A stretch of DNA of 64,000 bases from Microvirga terricola (GCF_011777495.1 NZ_JAATJS010000007.1:93935-157934), one strand, 5' to 3'; counted from the stretch's first letter, positions 8,980-17,882 are shown. The notes: generated by a model from the sequence alone, not told the origin. Translations and numbers: made by a program.

Positions 8980-9878
8980 TCGCCCTGACGCTTCGCTCGC
9001 TCGGAGAGGACAGCCTCGTCGTCCGCGCCCTCAACGGCATTCTGAAAAGCCCGAAGGCGACGATTGCCGGCATCGTCTGCATTCTCCTCCTCATTCTTGC
9101 CGCCATCGGCCCGTGGCTTGCGCCGCAGAACCCTTACGACTTGATGCAGATCAGCATCATGGACGCCAAGCTGCCGCCCGGCTCCGAGAGCATGACCGGC
9201 AGCATCTACTGGCTCGGCACCGACGGACAGGGTCGTGACATGCTCTCGGCCATGCTCTACGGGCTTCGTACGAGCCTTGCAGTGGGCCTCGTCAGCGGTG
9301 TCGTCGCGCTCGGCATCGGGACGTCGCTTGGCCTCATTGCCGCCTATTTCGGCGGACGCGTCGACACGCTCATCATGCGCCTCGTTGACCTGATGCTCGG
9401 CTTTCCGACTATTCTCGTTGCGTTGATGCTGCTCGCGCTCATCGGGCAAGGCGTCGGCAAGGTGATGGTGGCGCTCGTTCTCGTGCAATGGGCGCTCTTC
9501 GCCCGCGCCGTGCGCGGCGCGGCGCTGGTCGAAAAGAGCAAGGAATATGTCGAGGCCGCGACCTGCCTTGACCTGAGCAAGGCGCGCATCCTCTTCGGCC
9601 ATCTTCTGCCCAATTGTCTGCCGCCTCTCATCGTCATCGCAACACTGCAGGTGGCGAATGCCATCTCGGCAGAAGCGACTTTGAGCTTCCTCGGCATCGG
9701 ACTGCCGATCACCGAGCCTTCGCTCGGGCTTCTCATCTCCAACGGCTACAGCGTGCTGATGTCCGGGCAGTATTGGATCAGCGTCTATCCCGGCCTGCTT
9801 CTGGTCGCCGTCGTGTTCAGCATCAACATCGTGGGCGATCGCCTGCGCGAAGTGCTGAACCCCAGGCTCCAGCATTGA
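8976..9878 (+). CDS. Peptide-type ABC transporter permease (DppC/OppC family)
   Basis: 300 residues from the ATG at 8976, which overlaps the TGA of the preceding permease (ATGA), implying translational coupling. An N-terminal OppC-type segment with one membrane helix (about 30-55) and the P-W-L-A-P-Q-N-P-Y-D motif precede the five-helix permease domain. The L-G-T-D-G-Q-G-R-D-M-L-S motif is characteristic of DppC proteins. It pairs with the upstream DppB-type subunit. Confidence 0.92.
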   Translation: MIALTLRSLGEDSLVVRALNGILKSPKATIAGIVCILLLILAAIGPWLAPQNPYDLMQISIMDAKLPPGSESMTGSIYWLGTDGQGRDMLSAMLYGLRTSLAVGLVSGVVALGIGTSLGLIAAYFGGRVDTLIMRLVDLMLGFPTILVALMLLALIGQGVGKVMVALVLVQWALFARAVRGAALVEKSKEYVEAATCLDLSKARILFGHLLPNCLPPLIVIATLQVANAISAEATLSFLGIGLPITEPSLGLLISNGYSVLMSGQYWISVYPGLLLVAVVFSINIVGDRLREVLNPRLQH

Positions 9879-9888
9879 GGGACGGCAC

Positions 9889-10863
9889 ATGACTCAACCG
9901 ACCCTCAAGATCGAGAAACTCCAAACCCATTTCTTCACCGAGAAAGGCATCATCAAAGCCGTCGATGGCGTCAGTTTCGAAGTCAAACGCGGTGAGGTGT
10001 TGGGCCTCGTCGGCGAGTCCGGCTCAGGAAAATCCATCACCGGTTTCTCGATCCTCGGCCTCGTCGATCCGCCAGGGCGGGTTTCTGGTGGGCGCATCCT
10101 GTTCCAGGGACAAGACATCGTGGGGCTTCCCGCGCACGACATGCGCTCCTTGCGCGGGCGGAAGATCGCCATGATTTTCCAAGACCCGATGATGACCCTA
10201 AACCCGGTTCTCAGCATCGAAACCCAGATGATCGAGACCGTGCAGGCTCATGAAAAGGTGAGCCGGAAAGAAGCGCGCGAACGGGCGCGGGACACCCTCG
10301 GCATGGTCGGCATCCCCTCGCCCGATGAACGCCTTGCATCCTATCCGCATCAATTCTCGGGCGGCATGCGCCAGCGCGTAGCCATCGCCATTGCGCTGCT
10401 GCACCGCCCCGATCTCATCATCGCGGACGAGCCGACGACCGCGCTCGACGTGACGATCCAATCGCAGATCTTGGCGCAGATCCAAACGCTCACGAAGCAG
10501 TTCGGTATGGCGCTGGTGTGGATCAGCCATGATCTCGGCGTGGTCGCCGGGTTGGCCCATCGCATCGCCGTGATGTACGCGGGCCGCATCGTCGAAATCG
10601 GCCCCACCGACGACATTCTCGACCATCCGCGGCATCCCTACACCATCGGGCTCATGCAATCGGTCCCGGCGAACATGCCGCGCGGTGCGAAACTGAAAGC
10701 AATTCCCGGCATGGCGCCCTCGCCCCTGCACCGCCCGAGCGGCTGCGCCTTCCGCCACCGCTGCGCCTTCGCGACGGATGTCTGCCAGGCCGAACCGCCG
10801 CTCGATGAGGCCGGGGCCGTCGCCTGGCGCTGTTTCCATCCCCAAGCGCGGAGGGCCGCATGA
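9889..10863 (+). CDS. Peptide-type ABC transporter ATPase (DppD/OppD family)
   Basis: 324 residues. Walker A is G-E-S-G-S-G-K-S (about residues 42-49), the ABC signature is F-S-G-G-M-R-Q-R-V, Walker B is [12 protein letters not shown], and there is a switch His (W-I-S-H-D-L). The C-terminal oligo_HPY extension has spaced cysteines (G-C-A-F, R-C-A-F-A-T-D-V-C), as in DppD and OppD. It lies ten bases after the DppC-type gene and overlaps the next ATPase by ATGA. It energises import together with the DppF-type subunit. Confidence 0.92.
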   Translation: MTQPTLKIEKLQTHFFTEKGIIKAVDGVSFEVKRGEVLGLVGESGSGKSITGFSILGLVDPPGRVSGGRILFQGQDIVGLPAHDMRSLRGRKIAMIFQDPMMTLNPVLSIETQMIETVQAHEKVSRKEARERARDTLGMVGIPSPDERLASYPHQFSGGMRQRVAIAIALLHRPDLIIADEPTTALDVTIQSQILAQIQTLTKQFGMALVWISHDLGVVAGLAHRIAVMYAGRIVEIGPTDDILDHPRHPYTIGLMQSVPANMPRGAKLKAIPGMAPSPLHRPSGCAFRHRCAFATDVCQAEPPLDEAGAVAWRCFHPQARRAA

Positions 10864-11888
10864 CCCCGCTCGTCGAAGCCGTTCAGGTTTCAAAGAAGTT
10901 CGTGCGCGAGCTTGACTATGCCGAGCGCCTCGCGCGCCTCCTCGGCGTGAAGCTCGAAGCGCAGACCGTTCATGCGGTCGATCATGTGGATCTCAAGATC
11001 ATGCCGGGCGAGGTCGTCGGCCTCGTCGGTGAATCCGGCTGCGGCAAGTCGACCCTTGGGCGCGTTCTCGCCGGCATCAATCCGCAGAGCGGTGGCGAGG
11101 TTTTGTGGCAAGGTCAGGACCGGCGAAAGCTTGATCCTGCGGCGGCTCACAAGGCACGGCTTTCGGCCCAGATGATCTTTCAGGACCCGATGTCGTCGCT
11201 CAACCCCCGCAAGCGCATCATCGAAATTATCGGTGAAGCCCCGGTCGCGCACGGTCTTGTGCCACGCTCAGGCAAGGATGCGTATGTCGCCGCCCTGATG
11301 GAGCGCGTCGGTCTCGATCCTTCCTATCGCAACCGCTATCCGCACCAGTTCTCCGGCGGCCAGCGTCAGCGCATCGGCATCGCTCGAGCGCTGGCGGTGA
11401 AGCCGCAATTCATCGTCTGCGACGAATCCGTCGCTGCGCTCGATGTTTCGATCCAGGCGCAGATCATCAATCTGTTCATGGAACTGAAGCGCGAACTTGG
11501 TCTGACCTATCTCTTCATCAGCCACGATCTCGGCGTGGTGAAGCACATCAGCGACCGCGTCGCCATCATGTATCTCGGCCGCATCGTCGAGAGCGCGCCG
11601 GCGGAGACGTTCTTCGAGAAGCCGAACCACCCTTACACGATTGCGCTCCTAGAAGAGGTGCCCACCATCGCCCATCGGCGACGCAACTTCTCGCCGATCA
11701 AGGGCGAGATTCCCTCGCCTCTTCATCCGCCGACCGGCTGCCATTTCCATCCCCGCTGCCCGCACGCTTTCGACCGCTGCCGGCAGCAGGCTCCGAAACT
11801 CCGCGAAATCGCGCCGGGCCACATCAGCGCCTGCCACCTCAACGAAGCCCAAACGGCCGCACCGCGAGAAAAAAGCGCCGCACTCTGA
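10860..11888 (+). CDS. Peptide-type ABC transporter ATPase (DppF/OppF family)
   Basis: 342 residues, start overlapping the stop of the DppD-type gene (ATGA at 10860). Walker A is G-E-S-G-C-G-K-S, the signature is F-S-G-G-Q-R-Q-R-I-G, and Walker B is F-I-V-C-D-E-S-V-A-A-L-D. The last has Ser-Val where most ABC ATPases have Pro-Val or Pro-Thr, a tolerated variation. The C-terminal oligo_HPY region carries G-C-H-F-H-P-R-C-P-H-A-F-D-R-C. It is the second nucleotide-binding subunit of this importer. Confidence 0.92.
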   Translation: MTPLVEAVQVSKKFVRELDYAERLARLLGVKLEAQTVHAVDHVDLKIMPGEVVGLVGESGCGKSTLGRVLAGINPQSGGEVLWQGQDRRKLDPAAAHKARLSAQMIFQDPMSSLNPRKRIIEIIGEAPVAHGLVPRSGKDAYVAALMERVGLDPSYRNRYPHQFSGGQRQRIGIARALAVKPQFIVCDESVAALDVSIQAQIINLFMELKRELGLTYLFISHDLGVVKHISDRVAIMYLGRIVESAPAETFFEKPNHPYTIALLEEVPTIAHRRRNFSPIKGEIPSPLHPPTGCHFHPRCPHAFDRCRQQAPKLREIAPGHISACHLNEAQTAAPREKSAAL

Positions 11889-11905
11889 TCCAGAAGGAGA
11901 ATGCC

Positions 11906-13492
11906 ATGACATCAACCGCCACTCTCAAGGGGCTCGCCCTCACCGTCTCCATCGCAGCTCTTTTGGGCCTCGCGCCCGCGCAGGCCGCCGATCTCATCGT
12001 CGGCAGCTCGACGGAGCCCTCCGCGCTCGATCCACATTTCTCGCGCACCGGAAACAATCAGAATATCGCAGCGCAGATTTTCGACCGCTTCGTCGAGCCC
12101 GATCCCAATCTGCAGATTCGCCCCGCGCTCGCTGAATCGTGGACGAATGTCGATCCCACCACTTGGCGCATCAAGCTACGCGCAGGCGTGACCTTTCAGG
12201 ACGGCAGCCCACTGACGCCGGAGGACGTGATCTTTTCGCTCACCCGCGCGAAAGACATTCCCAACAGCCCCGCCCCCTTTACCGGCAATGTCGGCGCCAT
12301 TGCCAGCATGAGCGCGGTCGATCCGCAGACCATCGAATTCAAGACCAAGGGTCCGGCGCCGGACTTCATCGAACAGGTCGGTCTCGTCTACATCGTCCAG
12401 AAGAAGCTCGCCGAGGGCAAGACCATCGAGGCGTTCAACAACGGTTCCGCCGCAGTGGGAACCGGCGCTTACAAGATCAAGGAATGGGTGCCGGGCGATC
12501 ACATCACACTCGTGCGAAACGACAAATTCTGGGGCAAGAAGCCGGCGTTTGAAAACGTCACGATCAAGTTCATCGCGAATGACGCCGCCCGCGTGGCGGC
12601 CCTGCGCTCCGGCTCCGTCGATCTCATCGACGCGGTGCCGCCGAATGATGTCGGAACTCTCGGAAAGACCAAGGGTATTCGCCTGACCTCCACCGCGTCC
12701 GCCCGCGTCGTCTATCTCGCGCTCGACGGCAGCCGCGACGAATCTCCGTTCATCGTCGGGCCGGATGGAAAGACTCTCAATCCCAATCCGTTGAAGGACC
12801 AGCGCGTCCGCCTCGCTCTCTCCAAGCTCATCAACCGCCGACTGATCGTCGAGCGGCTTCTCGATGGCGCGGGCGATGCGGCGGGCCAGCTCGTTCCCGT
12901 GGGTGTCGGCGGCTCAGATCCCGATCTGCCGCCTCTGGCGCAGGACGTCGCAGGCGCCAAAAAGCTTTTGGCCGATGCCGGATATCCGAACGGATTCGGC
13001 ATCACCATCCACACGTCCAACGACCGCTTCGCGGGTGATGCCGCAAGCGCCCAAGCCATCGGCCAGATGTTTGCCCAAGGCGGCCTGAAGGTGAACGGTG
13101 TCGTGGCGCAGCCCTACAATGTCTATGCTTCCGCGGCAGGCAAGCAGTCGTTCAGCGCGTTCATCTTCTCGCTCGGTAACACAACGCCGACTTCGGCGAC
13201 GGGCCTGCGGAATCTCCTGATGACGCCGGACAAGGATGCGGGCACGGGCTCCTTCAACCGCACGCGCTATTCGAACCCCGCCTTCGACGCCAAGATGAAG
13301 GAAGCCTTGTCGGAGTTCGATCTCGACAAGCGCATCGCGCTCCTCAAGCAGGCCACCAAGATCGGCGTCGAAGATGTCGGCTTCGTCCCGCTCTTCTGGC
13401 CGAAGGTTTACTGGGCCTCGAAGGAGAACATCACCTACACCGCCAATCGTGGCGAAGATCTGATGGCGACGCTCGCAGGAATTGCGCAATGA
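11906..13492 (+). CDS. Periplasmic substrate-binding protein (SBP_bac_5 family)
   Basis: 528 residues beginning with a Sec signal peptide (about 1-27, ending A-Q-A-A-D) and AAGGAGA before the ATG at 11906. It carries the family-5 binding-protein pattern: E-P-S-A-L-D-P near the mature N-terminus, L-A-E-S-W-T, and F-Q-D-G-S-P-L-T-P-E-D-V-I-F-S. It supplies substrate to the four preceding ABC subunits. Placement after the ATPases, and coupling by ATGA to a CocE-type hydrolase, is uncommon and suggests the ligand is later hydrolysed by that enzyme; this is inference. Confidence 0.92.
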   Translation: MTSTATLKGLALTVSIAALLGLAPAQAADLIVGSSTEPSALDPHFSRTGNNQNIAAQIFDRFVEPDPNLQIRPALAESWTNVDPTTWRIKLRAGVTFQDGSPLTPEDVIFSLTRAKDIPNSPAPFTGNVGAIASMSAVDPQTIEFKTKGPAPDFIEQVGLVYIVQKKLAEGKTIEAFNNGSAAVGTGAYKIKEWVPGDHITLVRNDKFWGKKPAFENVTIKFIANDAARVAALRSGSVDLIDAVPPNDVGTLGKTKGIRLTSTASARVVYLALDGSRDESPFIVGPDGKTLNPNPLKDQRVRLALSKLINRRLIVERLLDGAGDAAGQLVPVGVGGSDPDLPPLAQDVAGAKKLLADAGYPNGFGITIHTSNDRFAGDAASAQAIGQMFAQGGLKVNGVVAQPYNVYASAAGKQSFSAFIFSLGNTTPTSATGLRNLLMTPDKDAGTGSFNRTRYSNPAFDAKMKEALSEFDLDKRIALLKQATKIGVEDVGFVPLFWPKVYWASKENITYTANRGEDLMATLAGIAQ

Positions 13493-15435
13493 CTTCTGCG
13501 GCGCTTCGTTCCATGAATCGTTCCATCTCTCCCGAGATCGAAATCCTCGCTGACGACATCGTCGTTCATCGCAACGTGATGGTTCGGATGCGCGACGGCA
13601 TCTCGCTCGCGACAGACGTCTACCGACCCGCAGTTGGTGGGCAGCCCGTCGACGAGAGGCTGCCGGTAATCATGGAACGGACGCCCTACGGCAAGACGCA
13701 ACGCTCACGCTCGGAAATCGAACCGGGCATGAGCCAGCCCATGACGCGCGCGGAAGTCGCCTCGTATTTCGTGCGCGCCGGCTACGTGGTGATCTATCAG
13801 GATTGCCGGGGCCGCTACAATTCGGAGGGAGAATTCACGAAATACCTCTCCGAAGGCCCCGACGGCTACGACACCTGCGCCTGGATCGTGGAGCAGCCCT
13901 GGTGCGATGGTCGCATCGGAACGATGGGGCTTTCTTACGCGGCGCATACGCAAGCCGCGCTCGCCTGCCTCAATCCGCCCGGCCTTGCCTGCATGGTGAT
14001 GGACTCAGGCGGCTTCTCCAGCGCGTATCGTACCGGCATTCGCCAGGGTGGCGCTTTCGAGCTGAAGCAGCTCACCTGGGCTTACAACAATGCAAAGGAA
14101 AGCCCCGAGGCGATGGCGGACCCGCTTGTCCGCAATGCGCTCGATGGCGAAGATATCACGGCATGGTTCTCGGTTCTGCCGTGGTCGGAAGGGCGCTCGC
14201 CGGTCCGTTGGGTGCCGGATTATGAGAACTATGTGCTCGAACAATGGCGCCAAGGCACCTTCGGCGAATTCTGGAAGAAGGTCGGCATTTACGCAGAGGG
14301 CTCTTACGACACCTTCCCGGAGGTTCCGATTGCGCTCCTGTCGAGCTGGTATGACGCCTATGTGCGCACCACCTTCGACAATTACGAAGGATTTTCGCGT
14401 GGCGGCAAGCGCCCGCTCTCCCTCATCATGGGGCCGTGGCTGCACGGCAACCGCAACTCCACGCGTTCCGGCGATGCGGAATTCGGCCCTCAAGCCACTA
14501 TCGCAGACAACGTCACGCCAACATGGCTTGAATTCCGTCGTCGTTGGTTCGATCACTGGCTGAAAGGCGTCAACAACAAGGTCGAGGAGGAGCCGCGCGT
14601 GCGCCTGTTCCTCATGGGCGGCGGCACGGGCCGCAAGACGGACACCGGCCATCTCAATCACGGCGGCCGCTGGATCGAGACGACACAGTGGCCGCTTCCC
14701 GAGGCGACAGCTCAATCCTTCTATCTCAATCGCGGCGGGCGCTTGTCCGAGGAACTGCCTACAGCGGATGCCTTGCCGCTGAGTTACGATTTCGACCCAT
14801 CCGATCCCGTGCCGACCATCGGCGGCGCGCTGACGAGCGGTCAACCGGTCTTTGAAGGCGGCGCCTTTGACCAGCGCGAGGCGGCGCAGTTCTATGGCTG
14901 CCACCAACCTGGCCTGCCTCTTTCTGCGCGACGCGACGTATTGTCTTTCGAGACCGCGCCGCTTGAGGGCGACCTCGCGGTGATCGGACCGATCACCGCG
15001 GAGCTCTGGGTGTCGTCAGACGCACTCGATACGGATTTCACGGCGAAGCTGATCGACGTCTATCCGCCATCGGAAGACTATCCGACCGGTTATGCGATGA
15101 TCCTCACCGACGGCATTTTCCGCTGCCGCTATCGCAAGTCCTGGGAGAAGCCTGAGCCGCTGGTGCCGGGCGAGATCTTCAAGATCACCATCGAGCCCTT
15201 CGCAACCGCGAACCTATTTGCCAAAGGGCATCGCATCCGGGTGGACATCTCCTCATCGAACTTCCCGAAATTCGATGTGAACTCGAATACCGGTGATCCC
15301 GAAGGCATGGGACGGACGCAGAAGATCGCGCGCAACAGCGTGTTCGTCGATGCGGCTCACCCGTCCCGCATCATCCTGCCGACGGCAGAACCTTCGCTCA
15401 TCAAGTCGCTTCGGCCTCTGGCTAAAAGCGCTTAA
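13489..15435 (+). CDS. CocE/NonD-family serine hydrolase (X-Pro dipeptidyl-peptidase fold)
   Basis: 648 residues, overlapping the binding-protein stop by ATGA. The N-terminal alpha/beta-hydrolase domain has the Y-Q-D-C-R-G-R-Y motif of CocE/S15 enzymes (about residues 103-110) and the nucleophile elbow G-L-S-Y-A-A (Ser about 149). The C-terminal jelly-roll domain runs from about 430 to the end. No signal peptide is seen, so it should act in the cytoplasm on the imported compound. The family includes cocaine esterase, alpha-amino-acid ester hydrolases, glutaryl-7-ACA acylase and X-Pro dipeptidases, so an ester or amide substrate is expected. Confidence 0.9.
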   Translation: MTSAALRSMNRSISPEIEILADDIVVHRNVMVRMRDGISLATDVYRPAVGGQPVDERLPVIMERTPYGKTQRSRSEIEPGMSQPMTRAEVASYFVRAGYVVIYQDCRGRYNSEGEFTKYLSEGPDGYDTCAWIVEQPWCDGRIGTMGLSYAAHTQAALACLNPPGLACMVMDSGGFSSAYRTGIRQGGAFELKQLTWAYNNAKESPEAMADPLVRNALDGEDITAWFSVLPWSEGRSPVRWVPDYENYVLEQWRQGTFGEFWKKVGIYAEGSYDTFPEVPIALLSSWYDAYVRTTFDNYEGFSRGGKRPLSLIMGPWLHGNRNSTRSGDAEFGPQATIADNVTPTWLEFRRRWFDHWLKGVNNKVEEEPRVRLFLMGGGTGRKTDTGHLNHGGRWIETTQWPLPEATAQSFYLNRGGRLSEELPTADALPLSYDFDPSDPVPTIGGALTSGQPVFEGGAFDQREAAQFYGCHQPGLPLSARRDVLSFETAPLEGDLAVIGPITAELWVSSDALDTDFTAKLIDVYPPSEDYPTGYAMILTDGIFRCRYRKSWEKPEPLVPGEIFKITIEPFATANLFAKGHRIRVDISSSNFPKFDVNSNTGDPEGMGRTQKIARNSVFVDAAHPSRIILPTAEPSLIKSLRPLAKSA

Positions 15436-16613
15436 CGGCGCGCTGGGTCGATCAGTACGACCCGCGCGCGATCTTCTTCCAACAGATCGGCTGTCATGGC
15501 GTCGAAAACGTGCCGTGCAGCCTCGCCTTCCAACGGCACGGGCGCAGGCGCGACCTCACCCACCTGGCGCGCCGGGCGACCGACGGCGACGGGGAGAATT
15601 TCGACTCGCGCGCCGTTCTCCGCCGTATCGAACACGCAGCGGCAAGCAGCGCCCGTCCACACATCGACGCCCTGGCGATCATAGGTTTCGCTTCTGCGCG
15701 TGTGAAAAATCAGATTGCCGAGGCCCGCGAGAATCGGCTTGCCCTTGTAGAAACTGATGCCCTGCAACACGGGCGCGCCGGTTCCGGCGATAAGGTCGGC
15801 GCCGCGATCGATCAGCCTGCGCGACAAGTCCGCGACCCAGGCCGGCATCTGTTTCCAGTTCGGGTCCCAATGGTGATTGTGGATCGCGACGGCAACGATA
15901 TCGGCCTGGGCGCGGGCAGCCGTGAGAGCCAGATCGAAGGCCGCGAAGTCAGCAGGATCGGCCGCAAATCCGCTCTCGATATGAGCGCCCTCCGCCACTT
16001 CTGTGCCGAAAACCTCTAGGTCTTTGGCGTGATCCACGCGATAGCCGACCGCAGCGCGCGCGGCCTCGCGCTTGTCGTCGCCGAGCGCAGCAACGAGTTC
16101 GCGCAACATCGCATGTTGGGCGGGAGGGACCGCGACGTGTCGGCGCATCCGCAGCGGGTTGATTCCCGCGCGGTCGGCGGACGCATAGACGATGTCCGGT
16201 TGCGGCCCGAGATCAACCGCGAGCACGGCGACGGTGCCGGCGCGCCCCTGGATGAAGGCAGGTTTCGCCGCCTCGTCCCGGCTCATGCCGCTGCCGATGA
16301 GTTGCAGCCCCGCGCTCTCGACGACGGATCGTGTCCGCGCGATTCCGGGAGGACCGAGATCGAAGGCATGATTGTTGGCATGAGCCAAAGCATCAAAGCC
16401 GAGCGCCTTCAGCGAAGCGATGCCGCCGGCGTTCGTCAGATGCAGCGTCTTGGTCTTGGTCGGCCATGCGCCTTCGGTTTCGAGCGTGGCTTCGAGGTTG
16501 ACGAAGGCCGCGTCCGCCTGCTGCAGGATGTCACGGAGAGCCCCTGCACCCGCTCCATCGATGGGTCCATGAAGAAGGGCCTGACCGGCAACAGCGACGG
16601 AAATCTTCGTCAT
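15432..16613 (-). CDS. CapA-like (poly-gamma-glutamate synthesis/metallophosphatase fold) protein
   Basis: 393 residues. The CapA family is recognised from A-H-A-N-N-H-A-F-D-L-G, A-I-H-N-H-H-W-D and L-A-G-L-G-N-L-I-F-H-T. Canonical members start with a GD motif and carry G-H-H-P-H-V before the last strand; here these read A-G-Q-A and A-G-T-G-A-P-V-L-Q, so several metal-ligand positions appear changed. No signal peptide or membrane anchor is evident, unlike CapA proteins of capsule loci. It is convergent with the CocE-type gene and the two TAA stops interlock in TTAA. Role unknown; it may belong functionally with the ABC/CocE set. Confidence 0.8.
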   Translation of the reverse strand: MTKISVAVAGQALLHGPIDGAGAGALRDILQQADAAFVNLEATLETEGAWPTKTKTLHLTNAGGIASLKALGFDALAHANNHAFDLGPPGIARTRSVVESAGLQLIGSGMSRDEAAKPAFIQGRAGTVAVLAVDLGPQPDIVYASADRAGINPLRMRRHVAVPPAQHAMLRELVAALGDDKREAARAAVGYRVDHAKDLEVFGTEVAEGAHIESGFAADPADFAAFDLALTAARAQADIVAVAIHNHHWDPNWKQMPAWVADLSRRLIDRGADLIAGTGAPVLQGISFYKGKPILAGLGNLIFHTRRSETYDRQGVDVWTGAACRCVFDTAENGARVEILPVAVGRPARQVGEVAPAPVPLEGEAARHVFDAMTADLLEEDRARVVLIDPARR

Positions 16614-16701
16614 GGGCTCACATGCAAAGAAAGGGGCCGAATCTGTATAGGCTGGATTCGGCGGCTCAAACAGCCATGTTCGGTCGCACTTCTCGCAATT
16701 G

Positions 16702-16721
16702 GCGTATAAGATACTATATGC
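16702..16721. promoter_or_regulatory. Inverted repeat upstream of the Zur-like gene, candidate operator
   Basis: GCGTAT-N8-ATATGC (five of six arm positions pair) lies 25 bases before the ATG of the Zur-like gene and is AT-rich compared with its surroundings. The position fits an autoregulatory or promoter element, but it does not match the classical Zur consensus closely. Confidence 0.3.
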
Positions 16722-16745
16722 AGCCTAAGAGTTGGTGGATTCCCG

Positions 16746-17150
16746 ATGGCGACGCATCACGATCATGCCCTGGACGAGTTGAACGAGACGCAGAAGCGCG
16801 TTCACCGGATTCTGTCGGCCGCGCGGAATCCCCTCTCGGCCTACGAGGTCCTGGACAGGATGCGGGCCAAGGGCTCAGTCACGCCGCCGACGGTTTACCG
16901 GTCTCTCGACAAGCTGATCGAGAAGGGGCTGGCCCACCGGCTCGAGAGCCTCAATGCCTATGTGACCTGCAAGCACCCCCACCATCACGACATGGCGGCC
17001 TTCGCCATCTGCGAGACCTGCGGGATGGTGAAGGAGTTCACGGACCCGCAAATCAGTGAGGGTCTGACCCATTGGAGCGACGCACACGCCTTCAACCCCA
17101 AGAAGGTGACGGTCGAAGTCCGGGGGCTCTGCGAGGCCTGCTCCAAATAG
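16746..17150 (+). CDS. Fur-family regulator, Zur-like
   Basis: 134 residues. A winged helix (about 10-75, with T-P-P-T-V-Y-R-S-L-D-K-L) is followed by the metal-binding dimerisation domain with H-P-H-H-H-D, the structural zinc pair C-E-T-C and the second pair C-E-A-C near the C-terminus. The four-Cys zinc site and regulatory histidines fit a zinc-uptake regulator (Zur) rather than Irr or Mur. No znuABC genes are in the window. The next gene is a second Fur-family protein. The Fur-family call is secure; the Zur subtype is probable. Confidence 0.85.
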   Translation: MATHHDHALDELNETQKRVHRILSAARNPLSAYEVLDRMRAKGSVTPPTVYRSLDKLIEKGLAHRLESLNAYVTCKHPHHHDMAAFAICETCGMVKEFTDPQISEGLTHWSDAHAFNPKKVTVEVRGLCEACSK

Positions 17151-17291
17151 CGGTCGCGTGCCGGCGGTCGCCACCTTCAAGCGCGGCCTTATTCTTTTTT
17201 CCTATGGCGGCAAAGGATTTCGGCCCTAGCTCCAGCTTGCGCGTGCTACAACCACATCACGCAACGGAATGTGCACAACTGCAAGCATAAA

Positions 17292-17316
17292 TTGCAACGA
17301 TACCACATTGTGCAAG
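17292..17316. promoter_or_regulatory. TTGCAA/TGCAA repeats before the second Fur-like gene
   Basis: TTGCAA at 17292-17297 and TGCAA at 17311-17315, with further TGCAC/TGCAA words at about 17271-17285, form repeated half-sites in the 220-base gap before the Fur-like gene. A TATAAA follows at about 17331. This may be its promoter and operator; there is no match to a known box. Confidence 0.25.
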
Positions 17317-17369
17317 CCGCGCTTTACCTATATAAACGGGTAGGTTTTGAAATAACAGGAGCGAGGTTC

Positions 17370-17822
17370 ATGAGCGCCCGGGCCCTTAAGAAGGATGAAG
17401 AGGAGGTTCTCCTCCGTCGTGCGGACGAGTTGTGCCGCGAGAACAATCTGCGTCTGACGCCGATTCGCGAGCGGGTTTATCGCGAGCTCGTCCAGAGCGG
17501 CGGCCCGGTCGGGGCTTATGACCTCGTCGACCGGCTGAGCAGCGACAAGAAGCGGCTGGCCCCCGTCACGATCTATCGGGCGCTCGACTTCCTGCGGGAT
17601 GCCGGCCTGGTTCACCGGCTGGCGACGCAGAACTCCTACATCGTCTCGCACGGCCAGCCGGAAGTGAACGCGATGAAGATCATGTTCGTCTGCACCAAGA
17701 CCGGCCAGACCGTGGAAGTGCACTCGGCCGAGGTTGCGGAAGCCGTCAAGAAGGCCGCTGAGCAGGCCGGCTTCAAGAACCTGTCGCCCTTCATGGAAGT
17801 CGAGGGCGAGCTCGCCCGGTAA
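17370..17822 (+). CDS. Fur-family-like regulator lacking the metal ligands
   Basis: 150 residues from the ATG at 17370, which follows AGGAGCGAGG; an upstream in-frame start at 17271 is not favoured. The winged-helix half is clearly Fur-like (L-R-L-T-P-I-R-E-R-V-Y, A-P-V-T-I-Y-R-A-L-D-F-L-R-D-A-G-L-V-H-R). The dimerisation half keeps the fold pattern but has N-S-Y-I-V-S-H-G-Q-P where the neighbour has the C-K-H-P-H-H-H-D block, and C-T-K-T in place of C-E-T-C, with no C-terminal cysteine pair. It may respond to something other than free metal or be constitutive. It is followed by a strong terminator. Confidence 0.8.
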   Translation: MSARALKKDEEEVLLRRADELCRENNLRLTPIRERVYRELVQSGGPVGAYDLVDRLSSDKKRLAPVTIYRALDFLRDAGLVHRLATQNSYIVSHGQPEVNAMKIMFVCTKTGQTVEVHSAEVAEAVKKAAEQAGFKNLSPFMEVEGELAR

Positions 17823-17852
17823 GCGGCGAACCGCCCCATCTGCAAGACATGA

Positions 17853-17881
17853 AAAAGGCCGGGCATTGCCCGGCCTTTTTC
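17853..17881. terminator. Bidirectional intrinsic terminator
   Basis: GGCCGGGC-att-GCCCGGCC (17858-17865 paired with 17869-17876) is flanked by AAAAA on the left and TTTT on the right. It terminates the Fur-like gene from the left and the convergent RND pump gene from the right, whose stop is at 17883. Confidence 0.9.
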
Positions 17882-17882
17882 T

